Source of the DNA: DAOUJH01 sp965248955 | GTDB lineage: Bacteria > Chloroflexota > Dehalococcoidia > Lucifugimonadales > QGNO01 | Assembly: GCA_965248955.1 (NCBI GenBank) | Contig: OZ252212.1 | Coordinates: 248,001-312,000, forward strand | Length of the DNA stretch: 64,000 nucleotides | Direction of reading: 5' to 3' | In this document: positions 34,758 through 43,832 of the stretch, one piece after another | How the letters are laid out: every line of letters starts with the position of its first letter | How positions within the stretch are numbered: the first letter of the stretch is position 1 | Notes under the pieces: generated by a model | The model's database searches: none | What the model saw: the letters and a program-made list of their open reading frames with translations, nothing else | Told to the model about the DNA's origin: nothing | Position numbers and translations under genes: made by a program

Positions 34758-36356
34758 TCAGCTAAACGGGGACGGCATCATCCCCACGGGCACTTCGATC
34801 AGAGTGGGCGCCTGCGCAGCGAACGAGTCGAGCAATGCCCGTTCCAATTCATCGGCGCCCCCTACCCTAACGCCGCGTGCGCCATAGGCCTCGGCCAGCT
34901 TGACGAAGTCCGGGTTGTGCAGCTCCGCGCCAACGGTACGACCATTGAAGCGGTTCTTCTGATCACGCAAGACGTTGCCGTAAGCGTTGTCGTTGAAGAC
35001 AACGGTTGCTACGTTGATACCGTATTTGACCGCGGTGGCCAGCTCCTGCGAGTTATACAGGAAACCACCGTCTCCGGAGACGGCCACCACCACTTTGTCT
35101 GGCTGGGCCACTTTTGCCCCAAGCGCCACCGGGAAGGCAAACCCCAGATTGCCAAAGTACGACGAATTGAGGTACGTGCCCGGCTGATAAACCGGATAGT
35201 ACGGGCGAGAGTAGTAGCCCAGCTGGGTCATGCCGGCCACAAGTATGCCGTCGTCCGGTATGGCGGCGCGAATAGCCGAGTTGAACGAGTCCTGAGGCTC
35301 AATCCTGCGCGACTCTCCAGCTATTCTTGCCTTGAGCGCTTCCATCTCCGACTGCCGGCTGGGGCGCGGCGGGGCTGCCGTGGAAACCGCTTCGTACAGT
35401 GCCTCCAGGGTGAGCTTGGCGTCCCCTACCACGCCTACGGTGTTCTCGTAGTTTCGGCCTATCTCCTCGGCGTCTATATCCACTTGCACAACCTTTCCAT
35501 TCAAGAGACCGGGGGTGGCCAGCCTGGTGCCCACGGCCAGCACAAGGTCATGTTTCAGCATCTCCATTGCCAGCGGATCACCCGGCGCCCTGGGCACGCC
35601 CAGCGACAGGTAGTGCCTGTCTGATATGGCGCCTTTGCCCTCACCGGTAGTCACGACCGGAGCCTGTAGATGCTCCGCCAGCCTGACCAGTATATCCGAC
35701 GCGCCCGAAGATATAGCTCCTCCACCCGCCCATATCAGCGGCCTCTCAGCTCCAACCAGCAACCGTGCCGCGTTCTTCACGCTTTCCTCGCTGGCCGAGC
35801 TGCGCCGGTAGTCGCCGGGTTCGCGGAGCTCTATATCCGCTTCTTCCGACAGCGTTTCCGGCGGTATCTCGATCTCCACGGGTCTGGGACGGCCGGTCTT
35901 CAGCTGGTAGAAGGCCTCGTGCACGGCATGAGGAATCTCCACGGGGTCCAAGACCCTGTGGGCCCACTTGGTGATGGGCTTTATGGCATCGAGCTGATCG
36001 TGCACCTCGTGAAGGACCCCTCTGTTGACTCCGATCAAATCCCTCTGTACCTGCCCGGACACAACCAGTATGGGCGACGATGCGGCATAAGCTGTGCCAA
36101 TGCCGGCAGTGGCGTTGAGCAGGCCCGGGCCTGGAACTACCATAGCCGTCCCTATTCCGCCCCCTGCACGGGAAAAACCGTCGGCCATGTAGGCGGTAGC
36201 CTGCTCATGCCTGGTCGTTATCAAACGAATGCTGGGCTCGTCGTAAAGGGGGTCCATAGCGTGGTAAAGCTGCACGCCCGGCAGGCCGAATATGACCTGC
36301 ACACCCTCGCGGTGTAGCGATTTCACCAGCGCTTGTCCACCGGTCATTCTAGGCAT
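34758..36356 (-). CDS. TPP-dependent enzyme, acetolactate synthase family
   Basis: A 532-residue thiamine-diphosphate enzyme with the three-domain layout of acetolactate synthase and relatives. The catalytic Glu lies in TTRHEQATAYMADG (about 47-60), which argues against glyoxylate carboligase, where that residue is not Glu. The TPP-binding GDGGFLYNSQEL is near 430, with NDNAYGN following. There is no small regulatory subunit and no ilv genes adjacent, so a catabolic decarboxylase or carboligase acting on 2-oxo acids is more likely than branched-chain synthesis. It is cotranscribed with the ureidoglycolate lyase-like gene. Confidence 0.85.
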   Translation of the reverse strand: MPRMTGGQALVKSLHREGVQVIFGLPGVQLYHAMDPLYDEPSIRLITTRHEQATAYMADGFSRAGGGIGTAMVVPGPGLLNATAGIGTAYAASSPILVVSGQVQRDLIGVNRGVLHEVHDQLDAIKPITKWAHRVLDPVEIPHAVHEAFYQLKTGRPRPVEIEIPPETLSEEADIELREPGDYRRSSASEESVKNAARLLVGAERPLIWAGGGAISSGASDILVRLAEHLQAPVVTTGEGKGAISDRHYLSLGVPRAPGDPLAMEMLKHDLVLAVGTRLATPGLLNGKVVQVDIDAEEIGRNYENTVGVVGDAKLTLEALYEAVSTAAPPRPSRQSEMEALKARIAGESRRIEPQDSFNSAIRAAIPDDGILVAGMTQLGYYSRPYYPVYQPGTYLNSSYFGNLGFAFPVALGAKVAQPDKVVVAVSGDGGFLYNSQELATAVKYGINVATVVFNDNAYGNVLRDQKNRFNGRTVGAELHNPDFVKLAEAYGARGVRVGGADELERALLDSFAAQAPTLIEVPVGMMPSPFS

Positions 36357-36361
36357 GTACC

Positions 36362-37714
36362 CTACTCCTTTGCACTCACAGTGCTGGCAGCTTTCCTTGC
36401 TTCCAAGGGGTCCTCTACCAGCCCGGGTTTGCCCGCCAGGAAAATGGTGGGCGCACCCAGGGCTACCAGCGGGCCCATGATGAAGAAGGCCACCTGATAG
36501 GAACCCTGGGCATCGAACATCATCCCGGCAAACAATGGGCCCAGAACGCCGCCGCCCACAGTGATCGGGTTCATTATTCCGCGCAACGTAGCATATCTCC
36601 TCGGACCAAAGAAGTCGGCCACTATGGCCTGTTGCGTCACGGTGTGAGCCGCTTGCCCCAGGCCGTAAGCCAGGAAGTACAACCCAACGGCCCAGAGGGT
36701 GCTTGGGTTTATCATGGAAATGGCGACCCAGCCTATACCCATTAAAACAAAGCTGACCATTAGCAGCCTATGTCTCCCTACCTTGTCACCAATCCAGCCG
36801 CTGGCCAGGCGGCCAAATACCTGCACGGCGCCGTAGATGGAAACAATCACTCCCGCGGAAAGACCCGTAAATCCCGTGATTTGTAGATGGTAAATAAAAT
36901 GTACGTGGCTGGTGGAGGTGCCGAAGCTGTAGACGGCATTGGCCAGCAGCACAAGCCAGAACGATGCCATTTTCATGGCGTCTTTCACAGAGTAGCTCCC
37001 ACCTTCTTGGCCTTGCCCCTTTGATCCGGAACCGCTCGAGACCTGGGGCGGCACGGTCGCCCCGTCCGGCAGCCAGCCATACGGTTCCGGCCGCGCCCTG
37101 AGCAGCAGCGCCATGGGGAAATTTATGACCAGGAACGCTATGGCGGCAATGGTGGCCGCTTCACGCCATCCAAAGGCCACCAGTAGGATGGCGATGGGCA
37201 ACGAGCCTACGTAGCCCCACCCACGACCCATGGCAATGAAAGAGGAGGCTACTCCACGCTTGCGGTGGAACCAGTGCATTACAGGCGTGATGTACGCCAT
37301 GTGGGCGCCCATACCCTGGCCCAGCGCTATTACGAACGAGGCAATATAGAACTCCCATATCGAGTCCATGTTGGCGAAGAGCAGCAGCCCTATCGTCATC
37401 ACCACGTTCCCCGAGGCCGCCATGATTCTAGGGCCAACACGGTCTATCAAATAGCCGGAAACCGGAGCCAAGATGCCTGTTTCTAACTGCTTGAGGGAAA
37501 AGCCCAAGGAGATGGCGGTAAGGGACCAACCCATCTCATCGCGGATGTCTTTGATGAAAATGGAAAGGCCAACCATGAATACGGCCATGTTGACACAGCT
37601 GGTGACGGTGCCAGCCGCAACAATGTACCACCCGTAGAAGATTCTGCCCGGCCTGACCGGGGGGGCGGATTGTGTGGAGTTCTGCTCTATTGCCACTTGC
37701 TGTAGTATAGGCAT
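36362..37714 (-). CDS. MFS transporter (monocarboxylate-like)
   Basis: Twelve-helix major facilitator, about 450 aa, with the OFA/monocarboxylate-type first helix (FYGWYIVAAGTVTSCVNMAV), the loop 2-3 motif YLIDRVGPRIMAASG, and a large central loop near 210-235. It ends 5 bases before the TPP gene start, so transporter, TPP enzyme and lyase form one operon, which suggests import of an organic acid they process. ATG 37714 is used; an in-frame TTG at 37738 is equally possible because neither has a strong ribosome-binding site. Confidence 0.85.
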   Translation of the reverse strand: MPILQQVAIEQNSTQSAPPVRPGRIFYGWYIVAAGTVTSCVNMAVFMVGLSIFIKDIRDEMGWSLTAISLGFSLKQLETGILAPVSGYLIDRVGPRIMAASGNVVMTIGLLLFANMDSIWEFYIASFVIALGQGMGAHMAYITPVMHWFHRKRGVASSFIAMGRGWGYVGSLPIAILLVAFGWREAATIAAIAFLVINFPMALLLRARPEPYGWLPDGATVPPQVSSGSGSKGQGQEGGSYSVKDAMKMASFWLVLLANAVYSFGTSTSHVHFIYHLQITGFTGLSAGVIVSIYGAVQVFGRLASGWIGDKVGRHRLLMVSFVLMGIGWVAISMINPSTLWAVGLYFLAYGLGQAAHTVTQQAIVADFFGPRRYATLRGIMNPITVGGGVLGPLFAGMMFDAQGSYQVAFFIMGPLVALGAPTIFLAGKPGLVEDPLEARKAASTVSAKE

Positions 37715-37773
37715 GTTGTAGAGATACGCAAGGTACAAAGCACCTAACCGAAACGGCTAATTCAGGAGCTTTC

Positions 37774-37989
37774 ATGTGTCGAAGTATCAAGAAGCTGCGC
37801 AGCCTGGATGCCACGGTCAATGACGAAGACGTGCATGCCGCCGCGCTGCAATTTGTGCGAAAGATCAGCGGCTATACCAAGCCGTCGCGAGCCAACGAGG
37901 CCGCTTTCAATAAAGCAATCGATGAGATAAGTCTGGCGTCGCACACCCTACTCACTTCACTCAAGACCATACATACCAAGACGGGCTAG
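37774..37989 (+). CDS. DUF2277 family protein
   Basis: A 71-residue protein matching DUF2277 throughout: MCRSIKKLRSL at the start, VHAAALQFVRKISGYTKPS and ANEAAFNKAIDEIS in the middle. The function is unknown. It starts only about 60 bases from the divergent MFS gene and ends 9 bases before the hydantoinase, with which it is probably cotranscribed. Confidence 0.85.
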   Translation: MCRSIKKLRSLDATVNDEDVHAAALQFVRKISGYTKPSRANEAAFNKAIDEISLASHTLLTSLKTIHTKTG

Positions 37990-37998
37990 GAGGCATCT

Positions 37999-39429
37999 AT
38001 GCTTGACCTAACAATAAGAGGCGGATGGGTTGTGACTCCGGCCGGCGCCGGCCAGTGGGACATAGGCATCATGGGCGAGAAGATTGTGGCCGTAGCCACG
38101 CCGGATGCCCTACCCGAAACAAAAAAAATCATCGACGCCACTGGCAAAATCGTTGTGCCCGGCGGCGTGGAAGCGCATACCCACGTGGGATTTCCCACCT
38201 TGGTGCCCGGCTGGGGCAATGATACCGCGGGCCCGGAAGATCTGTCTCTGGGCGCTCTCTGGGGCGGCACCACCACTATGATGGACTTCGCCAACGTAAC
38301 CGGAGCGGAGCATGGAGACATGGTGCGGGCGGTCAATGACCACATGTCCATGTTCAACGACAGGATGTACGTAGACTACTCGGCTCACTGCACCTACCGC
38401 GGCCCAAACGCCAATCCGCGGACCATCTCGCAGATAAAGGACCTCATCGCGGCGGGGTTTCCCAGCGTCAAGATATTCACCACCAATCACGCTCCGCGGC
38501 CAAACCGGCCGGTCACCATGATAGACATGGGTCAGCTGGTGGATATCATGCGGGAAACCGCGGAGCACGGAGGCATTGTCGCCATACATGCAGAGGACGA
38601 TGAAATAGTGCAATACAACTACGCCAGGGCCGCTGAGAACGAGACCTGGGACTGGTATTACCTTCCCATGATTCGCACCAACCTGTCGGAGGACCTGGCC
38701 GTACGCCGGGTGATACGCGCCGCCGAGCATACCGACTCAGCCATGTACATAGTACATACCAGCGCCAAGGAGGGCGTGAACGCCATAGCCGAATCAAGGA
38801 GCCGCGGATACCCCGTATACGGCGAAACCATCCTCCTCTACGCCTCTTTCAACTCCGAAAACTACAGAGAAGCGGACGGCATGAAATACCATACGTACCC
38901 TGCCACAAAGTCGGAGGAGGACAGGCTGCGACTTTGGGACGGTCTAATTCGCGGCGATCTGAGCATTCTGGCCACCGACGCCATCGCTACCGATTATGCC
39001 GGAAAGACAAGGGGCAGAACGGTGGTGGACGTCCAGGGCGGCAACATCGGCATAGAGATACGGATGGGGGTGGCATACTCGGAGGGCGTGGTGAAACAAG
39101 GAATGTCTTTGGAGCGCTTCGTCGATATCACGTCGACCAATCCCGCCAAACTGCTTGGCTTCTACCCCCAAAAGGGCGCCATAGCCACTGGCAGCGACGC
39201 GGACATTACGATAATAGACCCCAATATCAAGAAGACGCTCTCAATGGAGGACCTTCACCTCTACGATTACAACCCATGGGAGGGCTGGCGGATAGAAGGC
39301 TGGCCTGTAACGGTGACTCTGCGCGGCAAGGTAATGATAGAGGACCGCAAACTGGTGGGAAAGCTTGGTGAGGGCAAACTCATCCCCCGCAAGATAGCTG
39401 GAGACATCCTCACAAGACCCGCCGTCTAG
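37999..39429 (+). CDS. Dihydropyrimidinase / D-hydantoinase
   Basis: Amidohydrolase that opens hydantoins or dihydropyrimidines to N-carbamoyl amino acids. The binuclear metal site is complete: His60 and His62 (EAHTHVG), the Lys158 to be carboxylated (FPSVKIF), His197 (AIHAEDDE), His253 (IVHTSAK) and Asp327 (ATDAIATD). At 476 residues it matches hydantoinase length. TAGGAGG precedes the ATG. No carbamoylase is adjacent, although amidase-type hydrolases occur later in the region. Allantoinase is a related alternative. Confidence 0.88.
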   Translation: MLDLTIRGGWVVTPAGAGQWDIGIMGEKIVAVATPDALPETKKIIDATGKIVVPGGVEAHTHVGFPTLVPGWGNDTAGPEDLSLGALWGGTTTMMDFANVTGAEHGDMVRAVNDHMSMFNDRMYVDYSAHCTYRGPNANPRTISQIKDLIAAGFPSVKIFTTNHAPRPNRPVTMIDMGQLVDIMRETAEHGGIVAIHAEDDEIVQYNYARAAENETWDWYYLPMIRTNLSEDLAVRRVIRAAEHTDSAMYIVHTSAKEGVNAIAESRSRGYPVYGETILLYASFNSENYREADGMKYHTYPATKSEEDRLRLWDGLIRGDLSILATDAIATDYAGKTRGRTVVDVQGGNIGIEIRMGVAYSEGVVKQGMSLERFVDITSTNPAKLLGFYPQKGAIATGSDADITIIDPNIKKTLSMEDLHLYDYNPWEGWRIEGWPVTVTLRGKVMIEDRKLVGKLGEGKLIPRKIAGDILTRPAV

Positions 39430-39440
39430 CGCCTTCTCCT

Positions 39441-39495
39441 CCGTCATTCTCGTGCTTGACATTCGTCATTCTCGTGCTTGACACGGGAATCCAGG
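39441..39495. repeat. Dispersed GTCATTC repeat, duplicated half
   Basis: CGTCATTCTCGTGCTTGACA appears twice in tandem and the second copy completes the palindrome with CACGGGAATCCAGG. It belongs to the same dispersed family as the repeats near 29829 and 56003, and lies between convergent genes. Confidence 0.7.
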
Positions 39496-39530
39496 TGCGC
39501 GCCGTCAGACTGTGTCTGCTATCCTCCCCT

Positions 39531-40943
39531 TCAGGGGTGGTAGGCCACCATCTTCACCTCGGTCATCTCTTCCATGGCATACTTGGGGCCTTCCTTGCCA
39601 ATGCCGCTTTCCTTCAGCCCGCCAAACGGCATCAAATCGGCGCGGTAGCCGGGGCCTTGATTGATCATCAGGTTCCCAAATTCAACCTCTTTGGCGAACT
39701 TCATGGCCCAATCTACGTTCTGAGTGAATATCCCCGCACTCAGCCCGTAGTTGGTGTCATTGGCCATGGCAATGGCTTCATCGATATCGGTGAACGGTGT
39801 CACCGCCACCGCAGGGCCGAACAACTCTTCGCACGAGATTCGCATTTCAGGCCGGGCATCCGCGACAACCGTAGGCTGGTGCAAGGCCTTTGAAAAGTCG
39901 CCGCCGGCTATAACGCGGCCTCCCCCGGCTTGAGCCTCTCTGACCCACTGGTTGACCCGTGCCGCATCTTGCCCCCGCACCATAGGCCCCATTGCCACGC
40001 CTTCCTCCAGTTGATCGCCTACCTTTATGGCCTCTACCGCCTCTTTCAGGGCGTCCAAATAGTCCCCATACAGAGACCTGCTGGTAATTACGCGTTGCGC
40101 TGAAGTGCATGCCTGTCCCGCATTGGCATACCCGCTTGATATCGTGGCTGCCACCACTTTCGCCATATCCGCATCGGGCATCACAATCAAAGGGCAGATG
40201 GAACCCAGTTCCATGGTGATTTTCTTCAGGCCAGCCACGTGTGCAATGTGTTCGCCTACATCCCTGCTTCCCGTGAAAGACACCTTGCGCACTCGTTGGT
40301 CGGCTACCAGGGCGTCTCCCAGGGTGCCGCCCGAGCCGGTCAAGCATTGCACCGCTTCCGCCGGCACGCCTGCATCGAGCAGAATCTCGACCAGTTTCAA
40401 GGCCGACAAAGGAGTATCGCTGGCCGGTTTGATGATTACGGAGTTGCCTGCGGCCAGTGCCGGCGCCACCTTGTGAGCAACCAGGTTCAGCGGGAAATTG
40501 AACGGGCTGATGGCCACCACCACGCCAACGGGGACACGCAACGTGAACCCTAGCTGGCCCGTCCAGGTAGGACTGGCATCCAGGGGTATGGTCTCGCCGT
40601 AGATGCGCTTCGCCTCTTCTCCGGAGAGGCTGATTGTCTGCACGGCGCGGGCAACCTCTGCCCTGCCCTCGGCTAGGATCTTGCCCTCCTCCATGGAAAT
40701 GGTCCGCGCCATCTCCTCCGACCGTTCTTCCAGAAGGTCTGCCGCTCTTCGCAGCCAGAGAAAGCGTTGATAGCTCGGTGTTTTTGCCATGATCCTGGCG
40801 CCTTGCACCGCACTGGATATGGCCGTCTCTACATCCTCCAAGTCTGCTTTCGGCACGGAATCTATCACTGAATCGCTGAATGGATTGATTACTTCCGTCT
40901 TCTCAGGTTTGTCTACCCATTCGCCGCCCATGAACATCTTCAT
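39531..40943 (-). CDS. Aldehyde dehydrogenase family protein
   Basis: NAD(P)-dependent aldehyde dehydrogenase, 470 aa. Cofactor and active-site features are VGVVVAISPFNFPLN near 139-153, the NAD-binding SFTGSRDVG near 222-230, the general base Glu245 in TMELGS, and nucleophile Cys279 in NAGQACTSAQR. The form ELGSICP replaces the usual ELGG-NP. It resembles GapN/lactaldehyde/sulfoacetaldehyde dehydrogenase groups. It is a single gene convergent with hydantoinase and divergent from the aminotransferase; the aldehyde is unknown. Confidence 0.88.
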   Translation of the reverse strand: MKMFMGGEWVDKPEKTEVINPFSDSVIDSVPKADLEDVETAISSAVQGARIMAKTPSYQRFLWLRRAADLLEERSEEMARTISMEEGKILAEGRAEVARAVQTISLSGEEAKRIYGETIPLDASPTWTGQLGFTLRVPVGVVVAISPFNFPLNLVAHKVAPALAAGNSVIIKPASDTPLSALKLVEILLDAGVPAEAVQCLTGSGGTLGDALVADQRVRKVSFTGSRDVGEHIAHVAGLKKITMELGSICPLIVMPDADMAKVVAATISSGYANAGQACTSAQRVITSRSLYGDYLDALKEAVEAIKVGDQLEEGVAMGPMVRGQDAARVNQWVREAQAGGGRVIAGGDFSKALHQPTVVADARPEMRISCEELFGPAVAVTPFTDIDEAIAMANDTNYGLSAGIFTQNVDWAMKFAKEVEFGNLMINQGPGYRADLMPFGGLKESGIGKEGPKYAMEEMTEVKMVAYHP

Positions 40944-41094
40944 TGATCAACCCTCCTGATTCAGAGTGTACGGCCTGGCGCCCAAGCTGCCAAGCCATTC
41001 CGCATGAGTCCGTTCAATTAAGATGAACCTATACTTTGATTCATTTCGATAACAGGCGTAACATCATACGGCAAGCCTTTGTCCAAGGAGCTAT

Positions 41095-42252
41095 ATGCCT
41101 TCGCTAAGCGCCAGAACAAGATTGGTATTCCAGTCGGAGATCAGGTCTATGAGCATAGAGTGCAACAAGGTCGGTGGAATCAACCTTGCTCAGGGCGTCT
41201 GCGACATGGAAGTCCCCTTGCCTGTAAGACAGGGTGCGCAACAGGCCGTGGACCAGGGTTTCAACATATACACTCGCTATGACGGGCTTCCCCAGCTCAG
41301 ATACGCCATAGCTAAGAAGATGCACCGCTACAACGGCATGGACGTAGACCCGGAAAGCCAGGTCATAGTGAGCTCAGGCTCTACCGGAATATTCTACAGC
41401 GCTTGCATGGCGTTGCTCGACCCGGGTGACGAGGTAATACTCTTCGAACCGTACTACCAGTACCACGTGAACACTCTACTCTCGCTAGACGCCGTCCCCG
41501 TCTATGTGCCGACCACGCCTTCCGACTGGTCGTTCGAGCCGGAGCGCCTGAGAGCTGCGATCACGCCCAGGACCAAAGCCGTCGTTGTCAACACCCCCTC
41601 CAACCCCTCCGGCAAGGTATACAGCCGCACCGAGCTGGAATGGATAGCCGGAGTTGTTGAAGAGAATGACCTGTTCCTCATAACCGACGAGATTTACGAA
41701 CACTTCGTCTACGATGGCAGAACGCACATAAGTCCGGCTACACTGCCTGGCATGGCGGAACGCACTATTACCATATCCGGAGCTTCCAAGGTCTTCAGCA
41801 TCACGGGCTGGAGGATTGGATACGCGGTGAGCGATGCGAAGTGGGCGCAGATCATTGGGTATATGAGCGATCTGGTCTACGTATGCGCTCCCGCACCACT
41901 TCAACTTGGTGTGGCAAGAGGCCTGGAAGAGCTTTCGCCTGAGTATTACTCCAATATTGCCACTGACTTCAAGGTCAAACGGGACAGGATCTGTGGCGCT
42001 CTGTCCAAGGCGGGCTTGGCCCCCTACCCGCCCCAGGGTTCCTACTACGTTTTGGCGGACGTTTCCCGGCTCCCGGGAAAGACAAGCAGAGACAAGGCCA
42101 TGCACCTGCTCCGGGATACCGGCGTGGCGGGGGTGCCAGGAAGCGCCTTCTACCACGGCTTGGACGGAGACAACCTCATCCGCTTCTGCTACGCAAAAAC
42201 GGATGAAGACTTGGAAGAAGCGTGCCAGAGAATTGAGGCGCTGGCCTCTTGA
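41095..42252 (+). CDS. Class I/II aminotransferase
   Basis: PLP-dependent fold-type I aminotransferase, 385 aa, with GGINLAQGVCD near 27-36, NTPSNPSGKVYS near 166-177, ITDEIYEHFVYDG near 196-208 and the Schiff-base Lys232 in SGASKVFSITGWRIGY. The C-terminal Arg in NLIRFCYA binds the substrate carboxylate. The sequence resembles aspartate/kynurenine-type aminotransferases. It leads a three-gene run with the GYD protein and the D-serine dehydratase-like enzyme. Confidence 0.9.
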   Translation: MPSLSARTRLVFQSEIRSMSIECNKVGGINLAQGVCDMEVPLPVRQGAQQAVDQGFNIYTRYDGLPQLRYAIAKKMHRYNGMDVDPESQVIVSSGSTGIFYSACMALLDPGDEVILFEPYYQYHVNTLLSLDAVPVYVPTTPSDWSFEPERLRAAITPRTKAVVVNTPSNPSGKVYSRTELEWIAGVVEENDLFLITDEIYEHFVYDGRTHISPATLPGMAERTITISGASKVFSITGWRIGYAVSDAKWAQIIGYMSDLVYVCAPAPLQLGVARGLEELSPEYYSNIATDFKVKRDRICGALSKAGLAPYPPQGSYYVLADVSRLPGKTSRDKAMHLLRDTGVAGVPGSAFYHGLDGDNLIRFCYAKTDEDLEEACQRIEALAS

Positions 42253-42283
42253 CGGCCAAACACCACATAACCCAGGAGGGATC

Positions 42284-42580
42284 ATGTCCACGTATACAGG
42301 CCTTTTGAAATTCAACGACGTCCGCAGCGCAGAACAGCAGTTGGAAGCCGGTAGAGCGGCGCGAGCCATAGTGGAGGCGGTTGGTGGCGGAGGGCGCTTC
42401 CTTCATATTTACTGGACGGAGGGAGACGCCGACTTACACCTCACCTACGAAGGGCGCACCGAGGAACAGGCAATGAGCGTATTCAAGCAGATAGAGCAAC
42501 AGCAAAACGCCACGATTTGCGTGGTTAGAGCCCTGGCTGAAGGCGAAAAGGAGCGCGCCATCCAGGGCAAAGACGTTTGA
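42284..42580 (+). CDS. GYD-domain protein
   Basis: A 98-residue ferredoxin-like alpha/beta protein of the GYD family: STYTGLLKFNDVRS at the start, then RFLHIYWTEGDADLHLTYEG in the middle, where the family's G-x-YD motif would lie (here GDADL). CAGGAGGG precedes ATG 42284. It is set 31 bases after the aminotransferase and 9 bases before the next gene. The function of GYD proteins is unknown; they are often operon companions of catabolic enzymes. Confidence 0.75.
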   Translation: MSTYTGLLKFNDVRSAEQQLEAGRAARAIVEAVGGGGRFLHIYWTEGDADLHLTYEGRTEEQAMSVFKQIEQQQNATICVVRALAEGEKERAIQGKDV

Positions 42581-42589
42581 CAGAGTGAA

Positions 42590-43711
42590 ATGTGCGCAAT
42601 TGAAGCAGGCGAGTACAAGCTGAATAATCCCGAAGCGGTCCAGACGCCGGCCATGCTGGTCTTCCAAGACATGGTCGAATACAACATTCGAGAAATCGTT
42701 CGAATGTGCGGCTCTCCTGAAAAGATAGTCCCGCACGTCAAGACGCACAAATCCCCTCAGGTCCTCCGGATGCAACTTGAGGCCGGCATGGTCGCCTTCA
42801 AGTGCGCCACCTTGAGCGAAGCGGAAATGGTGGCCAATGCAGGAGGCAAGGAAATCGTCATCGCCTTTCCAATACCCCATCCCGCTAAGCTGGAGCGGCT
42901 CATGGCTTTGAAGCGAAGTCATCCCACGGCGAATATCAGCGTCATAGCAGGCGACCCCAAGCACGTCGAAATCCTGTCCGATGCCGCCGTTCGGTACAAT
43001 CAAGACCTGTCCGTCTATATAGACGTTGAGGTGGGCAGCGAGCACGGCACGGGGGTTCAAGCCGGCGAAGCGGCGGACCGGCTCTATCTTCAGATAGCCC
43101 GCTCGCCTGGTCTTACGCCTGCCGGAATACACGCCTACGACGGACACGCCGGCGATACCGCGGATCCCGGCCCGCGCCGGGCAGTGGTGCAAGCAAACCT
43201 CGAAAAGATATACGCCATCAAGAGCAAAGCTGTAAGACACGGCCTGGATGTCCCAGATGTCATAGCCGGAGGCTCCTGGTCGTTTAGCTTTTATGCGGAA
43301 GAGGAGGGCATTAGAGTATCCCCGGGCAACTGGATCTACTTCGATCTGGTCAACTCGGTAATGACCGACCTCAGATTCAAGAAAGCGAGCGCCATTCTGG
43401 GACAGGTCGTAGATGCTCAAAAGGAATGGGATACGGTCACCGTTGACATCGGCCAGAAGGGCGTAAGCCACGATCCTCCAATGTCCAAACGGTTCAGGAT
43501 CATTGGCAAAGCAGAAGCGGAACTGGTGGGCCAAACCGAGGAGCACGGTGTAGTCAAGCTAAATGGAGAGAAGTTGGAAATTGGCGATTTCTTTCTTGCT
43601 TCTCCGGGCCACGCCTGCATGACCACTTTCAAGTACCCGGCATCCCTGGCCGTGAACGGATCTGGAGACGTTGTGGCGACCTACAACCACACCGCCCGCG
43701 ACCGGGTCTAA
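42590..43711 (+). CDS. D-serine dehydratase / D-threonine aldolase-like
   Basis: PLP enzyme of fold-type III (alanine racemase fold), 373 aa. The Schiff-base Lys51 lies in IVPHVKTHKS, and GIHAYDGHAGDT is the conserved barrel region. The metal site near the C-terminus reads SPGHACMT, with His341 and Cys343. A His-x-Cys pair is the form in the zinc-dependent D-serine dehydratase, while D-threonine aldolase has His-x-Asp, so dehydration of D-serine (or a hydroxy D-amino acid) is favoured. It is cotranscribed with an aminotransferase and a GYD protein. Confidence 0.82.
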   Translation: MCAIEAGEYKLNNPEAVQTPAMLVFQDMVEYNIREIVRMCGSPEKIVPHVKTHKSPQVLRMQLEAGMVAFKCATLSEAEMVANAGGKEIVIAFPIPHPAKLERLMALKRSHPTANISVIAGDPKHVEILSDAAVRYNQDLSVYIDVEVGSEHGTGVQAGEAADRLYLQIARSPGLTPAGIHAYDGHAGDTADPGPRRAVVQANLEKIYAIKSKAVRHGLDVPDVIAGGSWSFSFYAEEEGIRVSPGNWIYFDLVNSVMTDLRFKKASAILGQVVDAQKEWDTVTVDIGQKGVSHDPPMSKRFRIIGKAEAELVGQTEEHGVVKLNGEKLEIGDFFLASPGHACMTTFKYPASLAVNGSGDVVATYNHTARDRV

Positions 43712-43780
43712 GGACTCTCGCTCGAAATCGGAGCGCCGCTATCTACAGACTTCGCAATTCGCTCTCTCCGCATGGTCAGC

Positions 43781-43809
43781 TTGACCCGTCCCTCATACCT
43801 GCATACCAT
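43781..43809 (+). promoter_or_regulatory. Promoter of the KPR-Ldh2-TPP operon
   Basis: TTGACC and TACCAT separated by 17 bases, 24 bases before the ATG at 43833, which has AGGAGGG in front. It lies in the only sizeable gap (121 bases) of this gene run, splitting it into two operons. Confidence 0.55.
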
Positions 43810-43832
43810 GTGCTCGCATCCAGGAGGGACTA

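Noticed and set aside
34758..36356. Glyoxylate carboligase, suggested by the adjacent ureidoglycolate lyase-like gene
   Set aside because: The conserved active-site Glu (RHEQ) is present, whereas glyoxylate carboligase lacks it.
42434..43546. Minus-strand open frame (370 aa) opposite the D-serine dehydratase-like gene
   Set aside because: The plus strand carries an intact PLP enzyme with catalytic residues; the antisense frame has no recognisable motifs.
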